In this document: positions 1-8,311 of the stretch, in pieces | How the letters are laid out: each line of letters opens with the position of its first letter | How positions within the stretch are numbered: the first letter of the stretch is position 1 | NCBI GenBank assembly: GCA_903895255.1 | Contig: CAITTG010000066.1 | Span: forward strand, 1-39,441 | From: an uncultured Verrucomicrobia subdivision 3 bacterium | Lineage (GTDB): Bacteria > Verrucomicrobiota > Verrucomicrobiia > Limisphaerales > UBA11358 | DNA: 39,441 nt | Reading direction: 5' to 3' | The notes under the pieces: model-generated | Told to the model about the DNA's origin: nothing | The model's input: only the letters and a program-made list of their open reading frames with translations | The model's database searches: none | Program-made: the position numbers and the translations under genes

Positions 1-121
1 AGGCCACCTCGGTGAGGCCCTTGAAAGCGGCGAGGCGGGTGATTTCAGCATCGGTCAGGCGCACCTGGCCGGGCCAGCGACAGCAGGCGGTGCACCGTTG
101 ACATTCCAGAAAAACTGGCAT
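1..121 (-). CDS. YkgJ-family cysteine-cluster protein (partial, N-terminus only)
   Basis: Forty codons are visible, from an ATG at 119-121 to the window edge. The peptide begins MPVFLECQRCTACCRWPG and continues with a charged helix (RLTDAEITRLAAFKG). The closely spaced cysteines (C-x2-C-x2-CC) followed by WPG and an LTDAEI-type helix are the usual start of the YkgJ/zinc-iron-chelating cysteine cluster family, whose members are thought to bind Zn or an Fe-S cluster; the cellular role is poorly known. No clear Shine-Dalgarno sequence is seen. The gene faces away from the window, 330 bases beyond the nuoN stop and on the same strand, so it could be a late member of that transcript or a separate unit. 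The C-terminal part is not in this window. Confidence 0.8.
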   Translation of the reverse strand, partial: MPVFLECQRCTACCRWPGQVRLTDAEITRLAAFKGLTEVA

Positions 122-450
122 GGGGGGAATTTAGACCAGGGGAGGCGGGGAGACAACTACGCGAAACTTGAAGATTGTGGGCTTACTGGTTAAATCGTTA
201 ATTGGTTAATTTGTTAAGCGTCTTAAATTCATAAGGTTGCACCAAAACATTCCCTGGCACCCCGGTTCGGGGAAGATGTCAAAGAGCCTCATTCCGCCGG
301 CCTGGAACCACTTATACCGGCCAGCGGAGTCAGAACCCGACGGTCATGACTACTCACAATAATAGCATATGGCGGGCCGCTGTCAAAAGAAAATTTTAAC
401 CGGTGAGCGGAGGTTGCGATGCTTCCCGATGAGAGCCGGGCTGGGGCGGA
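122..450. other. Gene-free stretch between nuoN and the YkgJ-like gene
   Basis: About 330 bases without a convincing gene. It holds an AT-rich run at 190-230 with three GTTAA-type repeats and a small perfect hairpin at 260-272 (CCCCG-GTT-CGGGG). The hairpin has no U-tract on either strand, so I do not call it an intrinsic terminator, although it lies downstream of nuoN. No tRNA or recognisable riboswitch is seen. Confidence 0.6.
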
Positions 451-1920
451 CTAGCTGCTCAGGACCTTGGCGGCTTCCGCGGCCAGGTTCAGGACCGTGT
501 TGGGGAAGATGCCAAGCCAGAGGATACCGGCCAGACTGAGCCAGATGCAGATTTTGGCCGAACCGGAGACGGCGATGGGGGAGAGGTCAGTGACATCTTT
601 GGAGAAGTAAATCGCCCGGACGACCCCAAAATAATAATACAAGGAGATCACGACACCCGCGAGGGCAGTGAAGACCAGACAATAGTATCCTTGGTTGACC
701 GCGCCGAGGGCAACGACGGACTTGAGCAGGAGGAATTTGCCAAAGAAACCGGCCAAGGGGGGAATGCCCGCCAGCGAGACCATGGCAACGGTCATGGTGG
801 CCGCCAGCAAGGGAGAGCGCTGGTAGAGTCCGGCAAGCACGGAAATATCCTCGGTGTCAGATTTGCGGACCACCAAGGTAATCACCGTGAAGGAGGCAAT
901 CACCGTGAACAAATAGCCGGCCAGATAATAAAGAATGGCCGCACCGCCCGCCGTGGCGTCGTGAACGTTGCCAGCGATAGCCGCCACACCCAGGAGCAAA
1001 TAACCCGCATGAGCAATGCTGGAATAACCCATCAAGCGCTTCAGATTGCGCTGGGGAATGGCGCAGAGATTGCCGTAAAGGATCGTAATGGCGGACATGA
1101 CAATCAGCAGGTTGACCCAATGGGCGGCCACGACGGGCAGAGCCACGAACAGGACGCGGAGCAAGAGCACAAAACCGGCGGCTTTGGAGCCGATCGCCAG
1201 AAAGGCGGTGGTCGGGGTGGGCGCACCTTGATAAACATCCGGCGCCCAGATTTGGAACGGGAAAGCGGCGATTTTGAACCCGAGACCGACAACCACAAGC
1301 AACACGCCCAAGAGGAAGATTTTTTCGCCGGTGTATTGGTTGGCGACCGCCGCCAGCTCGTTAAAGTTCAATTTACCGGTGGTTCCCCAGATAAGGGCGA
1401 TACCGTAAACCATGAAAGACGAGGAGAGGGCGCCCAAAATGAGATATTTGACCCCGGCTTCCAGCGAGGCGATGCGGCCGCGTTGGAAACTGACCAGCAC
1501 GTAGAACGTGACGGTGATCAATTCAATGGCCACGAACAGCATGGCAAAATTGTTGGCGGAGGCGGCAAACAACATGCCGGCCAGGGCGAAAACAATCAGC
1601 GAATAATATTCGCCAATGCCGACGGCAATGCGGTCGGCAAACTGAACGGCAACAAACAGAACCAAAATGGCGGCAATAATGAAAAAGCGTTTGAAGAAGA
1701 GCGACAGGGCGTCGTTCACAAACATGCCATTGAAGGCGGTGCCGGAGATGCTGCAACTGCCGTAGCCGCTGAAACTGGCAATCAGCAAGGCGGTGAGGGC
1801 GGCAATGGCGGCGAAACCGAGGAACGGACGGCGTTCCACCGGCATGAACAAATCAGCCAGCATCAGCAACAAGCCGAGGGCCAAAACCGAAATTTCCAAA
1901 CTCATCAAGGAGGCGTTCAT
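451..1920 (-). CDS. nuoN: NADH-quinone oxidoreductase subunit N (NuoN)
   Basis: Antiporter-like membrane subunit of complex I, one of the three large proton-translocating subunits. The 489-residue protein is almost entirely hydrophobic (about 14 membrane segments). It carries the family's conserved acidic helix (FVAIELITVTFYVL, the key Glu), a WAPDVYQGAPTPTTAFLA loop and conserved lysines (SKAAGF). It is the last nuo gene of the operon. The ATG at 1920 overlaps the nuoM TGA by one base (TGATG), which favours this start over a TTG three bases earlier and implies translational coupling. The protein ends in a small helix (AAEAAKVLSS). No U-rich terminator is seen immediately downstream. Confidence 0.97.
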   Translation of the reverse strand: MNASLMSLEISVLALGLLLMLADLFMPVERRPFLGFAAIAALTALLIASFSGYGSCSISGTAFNGMFVNDALSLFFKRFFIIAAILVLFVAVQFADRIAVGIGEYYSLIVFALAGMLFAASANNFAMLFVAIELITVTFYVLVSFQRGRIASLEAGVKYLILGALSSSFMVYGIALIWGTTGKLNFNELAAVANQYTGEKIFLLGVLLVVVGLGFKIAAFPFQIWAPDVYQGAPTPTTAFLAIGSKAAGFVLLLRVLFVALPVVAAHWVNLLIVMSAITILYGNLCAIPQRNLKRLMGYSSIAHAGYLLLGVAAIAGNVHDATAGGAAILYYLAGYLFTVIASFTVITLVVRKSDTEDISVLAGLYQRSPLLAATMTVAMVSLAGIPPLAGFFGKFLLLKSVVALGAVNQGYYCLVFTALAGVVISLYYYFGVVRAIYFSKDVTDLSPIAVSGSAKICIWLSLAGILWLGIFPNTVLNLAAEAAKVLSS

Positions 1921-3464
1921 CAATTTGAAATAGCCGGGGTTGAATTCAAGGCGACCGGCAGGACACCGGCCCGCGCCTGCGTGGCCATGGTGACGATGGG
2001 TTTTACATCCGGCTCAATTTTATCCGTGAGCAACTTGGGAAAGCAGCCAAACAGGAAGAGACTCACCAGCAGGAGGGCGTAGGGAAGCTTGCGCCACAGA
2101 TTGGCGGCATCGGCGAGCTGGTTAAACTTTTGCGGGAGGGGACCGTGGAGGACATTACGAATGGCGCGCGTCATGTAAACAGCGCCAATCACGAGCGCGC
2201 CCCAGACGGCCAGAACGGTGGCGGTGTGGAGAGCGGGCTGACTCCAAGCACCAAAGAACACGGTGGCTTCGCCGACGAAATTGGCAAAGCCCGGCAGGCC
2301 GCAACCAGCCATGGCCGCCATTAAAAGGGCGGTGCCGATGAAGGGCAGTTTGCGGCAGAGGCCACCGAGTTCACTAATTTCCAGCGTGCCGGTGGTTTTA
2401 AAGATATAGCCGCTCAAGGCGAAGGTCAGGGCGGCGAGGAACCCATGGGCGACCATGATCAGGACGGCCCCGGTGATGCCAATGAGGTTGAGGCTGGCAA
2501 TGCCGAGGAAAATAAAGCCCATGTGCGCCACGCTGGAATTGCCAACAAGCAAATTTAAGTCCCGCTGGCGCATCGCCACAAATCCCACATAGATAATGTT
2601 CCCGAGGGCGAGCCAGGCAATGATCTGCACATAGCCCTGGGCGGCTTGGGGCAGCAGCGGGAGGGCGATGCGAATCAAACCGTAAATGCCGAATTTTTTG
2701 AGCACACCGGCATGCAACATGGCCGTGGGCGCGGGGGCGGACCCGTAACCCAGGGGAGCCCAGGAATGAAAAGGCCAGAGCGAGACTAGAATGCCGAAGC
2801 CAAACAAGAGCAAGGGGAAGATGAAGTTTTGAGCTTTCAGGGAGAGACTATTGTGAGGATCCTGGGCATATTTAATCAACGCCGGGATGTCAAACGTATG
2901 GGCGCCCATTTGAACGTAGAGGGCGATCAAGCCAATCAAGGCCAGCAACGCACCGATGCTCAAATACAACGTGATTTGGAAGGTGGCGTAATTTTTGCGC
3001 TCACCCCGGCCCCAGACGCCGATCATGATAAACGTCGGCACCAACGCCAGTTCGTGGAGGAAATAGAAGAAGAACATGTCTAGGGAGGCAAAGGCACCCA
3101 GAATACCGCCGGTCATGAGAAGCAGGAGGATGTAGAACTCCTTTTCCCGGCGTTCAATTTCCCAGGAACAGCAGGCCGCCGCAAAACCCACAATCGCGCC
3201 CATCAGGATGAGTCCCACATTTAAACCGTCCACGCCGACATGGTAACTAATGCCCAGGGAATCCACCCAGGGAACTTGCTGCTCAAATTGGAAACCGGTC
3301 TGCCCGGCCTTGAAATGCCAGAACATGCAAATGGCGAGCGCCATGGAGATAAACGTCGCGACCAACGCCACGAACCGGATGATGACCCGGTAATTGGCGG
3401 GCACGAACACCAGTAACAACGCCGCCAGAAGCGGCCATCCCGAAATGTAAGTCAATATGGACAT
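1920..3464 (-). CDS. nuoM: NADH-quinone oxidoreductase subunit M (NuoM)
   Basis: Second antiporter-like proton-pumping subunit of complex I (514 residues, about 14 membrane segments). The conserved glutamate is visible at about residue 138 (FFFYFLHELALVPTFI), and the discontinuous helix region at about 230-260 keeps HSW and the lysine pair LKKFGIYG. The loop after HSW reads APLGYGSAPAPTAM, where many homologues have LPDAH-type residues; this is a mild divergence. It sits between nuoL (6-base gap) and nuoN (1-base overlap), the standard order. The start is the ATG at 3464. Confidence 0.97.
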   Translation of the reverse strand: MSILTYISGWPLLAALLLVFVPANYRVIIRFVALVATFISMALAICMFWHFKAGQTGFQFEQQVPWVDSLGISYHVGVDGLNVGLILMGAIVGFAAACCSWEIERREKEFYILLLLMTGGILGAFASLDMFFFYFLHELALVPTFIMIGVWGRGERKNYATFQITLYLSIGALLALIGLIALYVQMGAHTFDIPALIKYAQDPHNSLSLKAQNFIFPLLLFGFGILVSLWPFHSWAPLGYGSAPAPTAMLHAGVLKKFGIYGLIRIALPLLPQAAQGYVQIIAWLALGNIIYVGFVAMRQRDLNLLVGNSSVAHMGFIFLGIASLNLIGITGAVLIMVAHGFLAALTFALSGYIFKTTGTLEISELGGLCRKLPFIGTALLMAAMAGCGLPGFANFVGEATVFFGAWSQPALHTATVLAVWGALVIGAVYMTRAIRNVLHGPLPQKFNQLADAANLWRKLPYALLLVSLFLFGCFPKLLTDKIEPDVKPIVTMATQARAGVLPVALNSTPAISN

Positions 3465-3470
3465 CGCAAA

Positions 3471-5336
3471 TTATTTTCCCAACATCAGGTAAAGCACCAC
3501 CGCCACGCCCAGCGTGAACAGGAAGGCATAGGTCTGAAGATTACCAGTTTGCAGCAGGCGCAAGGTACGGCCGGACAAGTCGGTGCCGCCCCGTATAAAA
3601 CCAATGCACAGGCCCTCGACCAACCAGCGGTCGATGAAGTCGGCGACCGCCGCCAGGCCATCGTGCAGGCGGATGAAGGTGGCCTCGTACAATTCGTCGA
3701 AATAGAAACGATTCTTCATGGCGGTGGCCAGGCCACCCAATTTGGCGGGCAACGGGTCTGACTCCGTCCTGCCGTAGAGAGTGTAGGCAGCAAACAATCC
3801 TACCGCAACGGCACCGATGCCGAGCAGCATGGGCACAATATTGTGCAAGGGTTCCAAGAGTTGCTGAGCCACGGTCAATTTTTCCGCGTCCGGGGTGAAT
3901 TGCGAATTGTAAATGGTCGTGATACCAATGAAACCGCCCACCACGGCCAGCACCGAGAGAACCACCAGCGGACCGGTCATGACAGCGGGAGATTCGTGGG
4001 CATGTTTGGCTTTTTCCGTGCGGGGCTCGCCGAGGAAAGCGACGAAGAACAAACGGAACATGTAGAACGTGGTCAACCCGGCGACAAAGACAGCCACGCC
4101 GAACAAGAGATAATCATGCTGGGCAAGCGCCTGGCCCAGGATCGAATCCTTGGAGTAAAAGCCCGCGAACGGTGGCACGCCACTGAGGGCCAGGGTGCCA
4201 ATAATAAAGGTCCAGAACGTAATCGGCATGTGTTTCTTCAACCCGCCCATTTTCCAAATGTCCTGTTCCTCGTGCAGACCGTGAATAACCGAGCCCGCCC
4301 CGAGGAACAACAGCGCTTTGAAGAAGGCGTGGGTCGTCAAATGGAACATCGCCGGAGTTTCGCCGGAGAGGCCGACGGACATGACCATGTAACCGAGTTG
4401 GGACAAGGTGGAGTAAGCCAGAATCCGCTTGATGTCGTTTTGCTGGACAGCGATCAGGGCGGCGAGCAGGGCGGTAAAACCACCCACGTAGGAAATCACA
4501 TGGAGGGCATCCGCATTCAGGAGGAAGAAAATCCGGCACAACATGTAAACACCGGCAGCCACCATCGTGGCGGCATGGATCAAGGCGGAAACCGGGGTGG
4601 GGCCTTCCATGGCGTCCGCGAGCCAGACGTGCAGCGGGAATTGGGCGGATTTGCCGACCGCGCCGCAGAAGACGAGCAGGCCGGCCGCGGTGGCGGCGGT
4701 GCCGAGGGCGGCGGGATTGGCTTTCATGGCGGCGGCCAATTCACCGAAATTGAGGGAACCCAGCAAGCCCCAGACCAGGAGGATGCCGAGCATGAAACCA
4801 AAATCGCCGAGGCGGTTGGTGATGAAGGCTTTTTTAGCGGCGTCGCCGGCGCTGGGCTTTTCAAACCAGAAGCCGATGAGCAGATAGCTGGAAACCCCGA
4901 CCAATTCCCAGAAAATGAACATTTGCAGGAAGTTGTTGGCCAGCACGATGCCCAGCATGGAGAAGGTGAACAGGCTCAGAAAGGCAAAGAACCGGGCCAT
5001 GCTGCGGTCCTCGTGCATGTACCCAAACGAATAAATATGAATCGCCCCGCCGACGCCGGTGACGATCAACAGCATCATCAGGCTGAGCGCATCGAGCTTG
5101 AGGCCGAAATCCGCCTGGAGAGTGCCGATGGACAGCCAGGTGGCGGAGGTTTCCGAAACAGCGGGATGAAAGCCGTTGCCGGCAATAAAGGCGACGGTAA
5201 GAATGAAACCGGTGACGATCGCGCCGATGGACAGGAGAGCGCTCAGCGTGCGATTGCCCAGGGTAAAGAGGGCGATCACCGTGGCAGCCGCCAGCGGCAG
5301 GAACAGAATAATCCAAGGTAAGTTAGCGTAGTTCAT
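3471..5336 (-). CDS. nuoL: NADH-quinone oxidoreductase subunit L (NuoL)
   Basis: Distal antiporter-like proton-pumping subunit with the C-terminal lateral-helix extension that distinguishes NuoL from M and N. At 621 residues it is the usual length. Recognisable blocks are YSFGYMHEDRSMARFF near residue 105, the key acidic helix FIFWELVGVSSYLLIGFW, the HVWLADAMEGPTPVSALIHA loop, and a C-terminal amphipathic stretch ending in a last membrane helix (FLFTLGVAVVLYLMLGK). It lies 3 bases after nuoK and 6 bases before nuoM, on the same strand. Confidence 0.98.
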   Translation of the reverse strand: MNYANLPWIILFLPLAAATVIALFTLGNRTLSALLSIGAIVTGFILTVAFIAGNGFHPAVSETSATWLSIGTLQADFGLKLDALSLMMLLIVTGVGGAIHIYSFGYMHEDRSMARFFAFLSLFTFSMLGIVLANNFLQMFIFWELVGVSSYLLIGFWFEKPSAGDAAKKAFITNRLGDFGFMLGILLVWGLLGSLNFGELAAAMKANPAALGTAATAAGLLVFCGAVGKSAQFPLHVWLADAMEGPTPVSALIHAATMVAAGVYMLCRIFFLLNADALHVISYVGGFTALLAALIAVQQNDIKRILAYSTLSQLGYMVMSVGLSGETPAMFHLTTHAFFKALLFLGAGSVIHGLHEEQDIWKMGGLKKHMPITFWTFIIGTLALSGVPPFAGFYSKDSILGQALAQHDYLLFGVAVFVAGLTTFYMFRLFFVAFLGEPRTEKAKHAHESPAVMTGPLVVLSVLAVVGGFIGITTIYNSQFTPDAEKLTVAQQLLEPLHNIVPMLLGIGAVAVGLFAAYTLYGRTESDPLPAKLGGLATAMKNRFYFDELYEATFIRLHDGLAAVADFIDRWLVEGLCIGFIRGGTDLSGRTLRLLQTGNLQTYAFLFTLGVAVVLYLMLGK

Positions 5337-5339
5337 CCG

Positions 5340-5645
5340 TCAGAGTTTCATCGAAGTGAGGTCTTCCACGTGCGCGGACTGGCGCTTGCGATAGAGCGCG
5401 ACAATCAAGGCGAGGCCCACGGCCACTTCGGCCGCCGCCACCGTGATGATAAAAAACACGAGTACCTGGCCGTCGAGACTATTTTTAAAACGGGAGAAGG
5501 AGACCAGCGCCAGGTTGGCGGCGTTGAGCATCAATTCGAGTGACAGGTACATGACCAGCAGGTTGCGCCGGATGATGACACCCAGCAGGCCCGTCGCAAA
5601 CAGAAGCGCGCTGACCACCAGATAATGTTGGAGTCCCACTTGCAT
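5340..5645 (-). CDS. nuoK: NADH-quinone oxidoreductase subunit K (NuoK)
   Basis: Small three-helix membrane subunit (101 residues, the family's normal size), homologous to Mrp antiporter subunit MrpC. The conserved buried glutamates are seen in [18 protein letters not shown] and in [20 protein letters not shown], which NuoK uses in the proton channel of the membrane arm. The start ATG at 5645 follows the nuoJ stop with one intervening base (TAA-C-ATG), so it is probably translationally coupled to nuoJ. It ends 3 bases before nuoL. Confidence 0.97.
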   Translation of the reverse strand: MQVGLQHYLVVSALLFATGLLGVIIRRNLLVMYLSLELMLNAANLALVSFSRFKNSLDGQVLVFFIITVAAAEVAVGLALIVALYRKRQSAHVEDLTSMKL

Positions 5646-5646
5646 G

Positions 5647-6171
5647 TTATTTCAAATCCTTTTTGCTCAGGGTGATCACCCCGATCATGGCCACCAGCAG
5701 GAGCACCGAGATGACTTCAAAGGGCAGGTCGTATTTGGTGAAGAGCAGCAGGCCGAGCGAATGCGCGTCGCCTTCCACCACAGGGGCCGCACCGGCGACG
5801 GCGGGGAGGCTGCAACTGTCACCGCACCCGAGGAGTGATTTCAGGAAAACGGAAAGAATAATGCCCACCGAAACGATGCCGGTCACCACCCCAAACGTCT
5901 TGATGCGGCGGCGTTCCTCCTCTTTCAAATCCATCAACATGATGACGAAGACGAACAAGACCATCACCGCCCCGGCGTAAACGATAATCTGGACCGCCGC
6001 CAGGAAAAAGGCATTGAGCAGCACAAACAGGCAGGCCATGGAAATGATCGTCAACACGAGAAACATCGCGCTGGTGACCGGGTTGCGGCTGAAAGGATTC
6101 GCGACGACCAAGAGGCCGAACAGCAGCGTAAACGCCGCGAACACATAAAACAAAATGTCGGGAAGTCCCAT
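5647..6171 (-). CDS. nuoJ: NADH-quinone oxidoreductase subunit J (NuoJ)
   Basis: Five-helix membrane subunit of complex I. I place the start at the ATG at 6171 ([18 protein letters not shown]), giving 174 residues; longer in-frame versions would run into nuoI and lack a membrane-compatible N-terminus. The segment [20 protein letters not shown] is the highly conserved NuoJ helix 3 with its pi-bulge. A loop of about 40 residues rich in Cys/Ala/Val (around [14 protein letters not shown]) precedes the last helix. The gene begins 11 bases after nuoI and ends one base before nuoK. Confidence 0.96.
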   Translation of the reverse strand: MGLPDILFYVFAAFTLLFGLLVVANPFSRNPVTSAMFLVLTIISMACLFVLLNAFFLAAVQIIVYAGAVMVLFVFVIMLMDLKEEERRRIKTFGVVTGIVSVGIILSVFLKSLLGCGDSCSLPAVAGAAPVVEGDAHSLGLLLFTKYDLPFEVISVLLLVAMIGVITLSKKDLK

Positions 6172-6182
6172 GTAATTGATGA

Positions 6183-6740
6183 TTAAACTTTGACGGGGAA
6201 ATTTTCCTGGGCTTTGGCTTCCTCCAGCTTGTGCTTCCACTTTTGAATGCCGCCATGCTCGCCGCCGAGGGCCAGCAATTTTTCCTTGTTGTAAATCAAT
6301 TCCTCGCGGGAGGTGGAGGTGATGGAATAATCATTTTGGAGGAAAATCGCCTCTTCGGGGCAGACTTCCTGGCAAAAGCCGCAGTAAATGCACCGCAGCA
6401 TGTTGATTTCGAACTCAAGCGGCATTTTTTCCGCGTTGGTGCGGTCAGCTTTTTGCCCAACCGAACCGGGCGGGGTGATGCGAATGGCCTTTGGCGGGCA
6501 GACAAATTCGCACAACTGGCAGCTCACGCACTTGGTGCTGCCTTCCTGATCCTTGACCAGGTAGGGAGCGCCACGGTAATTGGGCGGCAGGGTCCATTTC
6601 TGCTCCGGATATTCCATGGTGACCACCTTGCGCTGGATCAAGGTGGAATAAGCATGCTTGAGCGTCACCTTCAGGCCGCCAACGATGGCCGGCAGGTAAA
6701 GCTTTTCCCAAAACGTTAATGGTCTGCGATTTACAATCAT
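6183..6740 (-). CDS. nuoI: NADH-quinone oxidoreductase subunit I (NuoI)
   Basis: Peripheral-arm subunit carrying iron-sulfur clusters N6a and N6b, which pass electrons to NuoB and quinone. Two complete ferredoxin motifs are visible: CVSCQLCEFVCPPKAI and CIYCGFCQEVCPEEAI, each C-x2-C-x2-C-x3-CP. The N-terminus (RRPLTFWEKLYLPAIVGGLKVTLKH) is the amphipathic membrane-contact helix. At 185 residues the length is normal. Its ATG at 6740 overlaps the stop of the upstream DUF2442 gene by four bases (ATGA), so ribosomes reaching nuoI must come through the inserted cassette or start independently. Confidence 0.97.
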   Translation of the reverse strand: MIVNRRPLTFWEKLYLPAIVGGLKVTLKHAYSTLIQRKVVTMEYPEQKWTLPPNYRGAPYLVKDQEGSTKCVSCQLCEFVCPPKAIRITPPGSVGQKADRTNAEKMPLEFEINMLRCIYCGFCQEVCPEEAIFLQNDYSITSTSREELIYNKEKLLALGGEHGGIQKWKHKLEEAKAQENFPVKV

Positions 6741-7030
6741 ACTATTGCCGCCTCCGGTTTGCGTTGTTGTTTGAGGAATTCAATCGAGGGCTTGCCCAGA
6801 GCAAGTCCCGAGGCGCTCAAATCCTCATCCACGTCCGGCCAATGAACCCCAAAACCACGTCCCAAAAGTTCGTAATGATCGCGCTGCGCCTGCGTGGCCC
6901 GGAACAGTCGCGGGAACCATTGCAAGGGCAGGTCGACCGACCGACCATCGTCAAAATCCGCCCGCAAGGTGTCCTCAGTGCTGCTGATGCGCATAATGCG
7001 AATGTCATTCAAAGTATTCATGCCAGGCAT
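6737..7030 (-). CDS. DUF2442-family protein (second cassette, between nuoH and nuoI)
   Basis: A 97-residue protein with the DUF2442 layout: an N-terminal two-strand part (TLNDIRIMRISSTEDTLRADFDDGRSVDLPLQWFPRL, split here at visible blocks) followed by an H/W-rich core (FGVHWPDVDEDLSASGLALG). DUF2442 proteins are small, often encoded next to DUF4160 genes, and have been regarded as possible antitoxin-like or regulatory partners; this role is not proven. The start overlaps the end of the upstream DUF4160 gene by 26 bases from the first ATG (7030), or 17 from the ATG at 7021 (MNTLNDIRI), which is also plausible. The stop overlaps the nuoI start by four bases. Local base composition is close to that of the nuo genes, so this copy looks ameliorated or old. 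Confidence 0.85.
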   Translation of the reverse strand: MPGMNTLNDIRIMRISSTEDTLRADFDDGRSVDLPLQWFPRLFRATQAQRDHYELLGRGFGVHWPDVDEDLSASGLALGKPSIEFLKQQRKPEAAIV

Positions 7031-7238
7031 TTAGCAGTCCCTGCCGGTGCGCGCGCAGGAGGTCGTAAATTTCGTTGAGTTCGCGCCGCGAAAAACCGGC
7101 GTCTTTCGCGAGTTGCAGCGGTTCCAGCCAAAATTTTGCCTGATTGCCGCCCTTGTCCACATGGACGTGAGGCGGCTCATCACCATCGGCACTGAAAAAG
7201 CCGACGCGATAACCGTTGACTCGCAAAACTGTTGGCAT
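7005..7238 (-). CDS. DUF4160-family protein (second cassette)
   Basis: A 77-residue protein matching the DUF4160 pattern: MPTVLRVNGYRVGFFSADG, then the hallmark EPPHVHVDKGG at residues 21-31, then AKFWLEPLQL and a C-terminal helical part (SRRELNEIYDLLRAHRQGL) ending in a W/E/Y/F tail. The paired histidines of HVH could bind metal, but no activity is established for the family that I can state with certainty. It begins 7 bases after the nuoH stop and overlaps the DUF2442 gene. Such adjacent pairs are frequently annotated as putative toxin-antitoxin modules; that is inference here. Confidence 0.87.
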   Translation of the reverse strand: MPTVLRVNGYRVGFFSADGDEPPHVHVDKGGNQAKFWLEPLQLAKDAGFSRRELNEIYDLLRAHRQGLLNAWHEYFE

Positions 7239-7245
7239 TGAATTG

Positions 7246-8310
7246 TCATTTCGCTCGCATCCACATCCAAATGGCCGTCACCAAAATATTAAACAGCGCC
7301 AGCGGCAAAAAGCGGCGCCAACCCAAGTCCATCAACTGGTCGTAGCGAAAACGCGGGAACATCCAGCGCACCCAGATAAAGAGCACCATGAAGGCGAGCA
7401 TCTTCACCATGAAGACCACGATATGGGCCACGCCCAGGAGCAAACTTGTCGCCGGATGGTCCAAACCCCAGAAGGGCAGCGTCCAGCCACCGAAGAACAA
7501 CGTCACCATCATGGCGGACGACGCGACCATGTTAGAGTATTCCGCGAGGAAAAACAGCGCGAATTTCATCGAACTGTATTCCGTGTGATAACCACCCACC
7601 AGTTCGGTTTCAGCTTCCGGCAAATCGAACGGCAAGCGGTTGGTTTCGGCAAACGAGGCCACCAGGAAGATGAAGAACGAGAGCGGCGAATACAACACCA
7701 GCCAGCCGTTGGCGGCCTGCCAGCCAATGATCGTGCTCAAATTCAAATTGCCGGCGATCATCAGCACGGGGATGACCGACATGCCCATGGACAATTCGTA
7801 GGAAATCATCTGGGCACTGGAGCGAATGCCACCCAGGAAGGGATATTTGGAATTTGCCGCATAACCGGCGAGCACGATGCCGTAAACGCCCAGCGAGACA
7901 ATGCCGAACGTGTACAAAATACCGACATTCAGATCCGCCATCACCATTTTCTGAGCCCCCAGATTGGAGCCAAAGGGGATCACGGCCACGGTGAGCATGG
8001 CGGGAATCACCGCCAGCGCCGGGGCGAGCCAGAAATAAATTTTGCGCACGCCCGCCGGGGTAAAGTCTTCTTTCAGGAGAAATTTAAGACCATCCGCGAG
8101 CGGCTGAAACATGCCCAACCGCGTGAGCAACGGACCGAGCACCGGCACGTATTTCATAAACGGCGGGGCCGTCCGGTTGGGACCGACACGGTCCTGAATC
8201 CAGGCGGAAATTTTGCGCTCGGCCAAGACGGAGTAAGCGACGAGACCCTGCACCACGCCGACGATTACCGCCAGCTTGACCAAACTGAAAATGATGAAAT
8301 TCCAGTTCAT
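7246..8310 (-). CDS. nuoH: NADH-quinone oxidoreductase subunit H (NuoH)
   Basis: Membrane subunit that forms part of the quinone-binding cavity and links the peripheral and membrane arms. At 354 residues with about 8 membrane helices it is the usual size. Signature stretches are AERKISAWIQDRVGPNR (near residue 30, the first conserved loop) and FAETNRLPFDLPEAETELVGG followed by YHTEYSSMKFALFFLAEY, the acidic E-channel loop. The start ATG at 8310 is separated from the nuoG stop by one base (TAA-C-ATG). A DUF4160 gene follows after 7 bases, where nuoI would be expected. Confidence 0.98.
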   Translation of the reverse strand: MNWNFIIFSLVKLAVIVGVVQGLVAYSVLAERKISAWIQDRVGPNRTAPPFMKYVPVLGPLLTRLGMFQPLADGLKFLLKEDFTPAGVRKIYFWLAPALAVIPAMLTVAVIPFGSNLGAQKMVMADLNVGILYTFGIVSLGVYGIVLAGYAANSKYPFLGGIRSSAQMISYELSMGMSVIPVLMIAGNLNLSTIIGWQAANGWLVLYSPLSFFIFLVASFAETNRLPFDLPEAETELVGGYHTEYSSMKFALFFLAEYSNMVASSAMMVTLFFGGWTLPFWGLDHPATSLLLGVAHIVVFMVKMLAFMVLFIWVRWMFPRFRYDQLMDLGWRRFLPLALFNILVTAIWMWMRAK

Positions 8311-8311
8311 G

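Noticed and set aside
260..272. CCCCG-GTT-CGGGG hairpin as terminator of the nuo operon
   Set aside because: No U-tract on either side and 180 bases from the nuoN stop.
691..2082. Long plus-strand open frame (463 codons) across nuoN
   Set aside because: It is antisense to nuoN, and the protein is low-complexity, rich in Gln, Gly, Glu and His. This is the usual mirror of GC-rich membrane-protein genes.
3843..5321. Plus-strand open frame of 492 codons across nuoL
   Set aside because: Antisense to nuoL, with the same Gln/Gly/Glu/His-rich composition and no recognisable domain.
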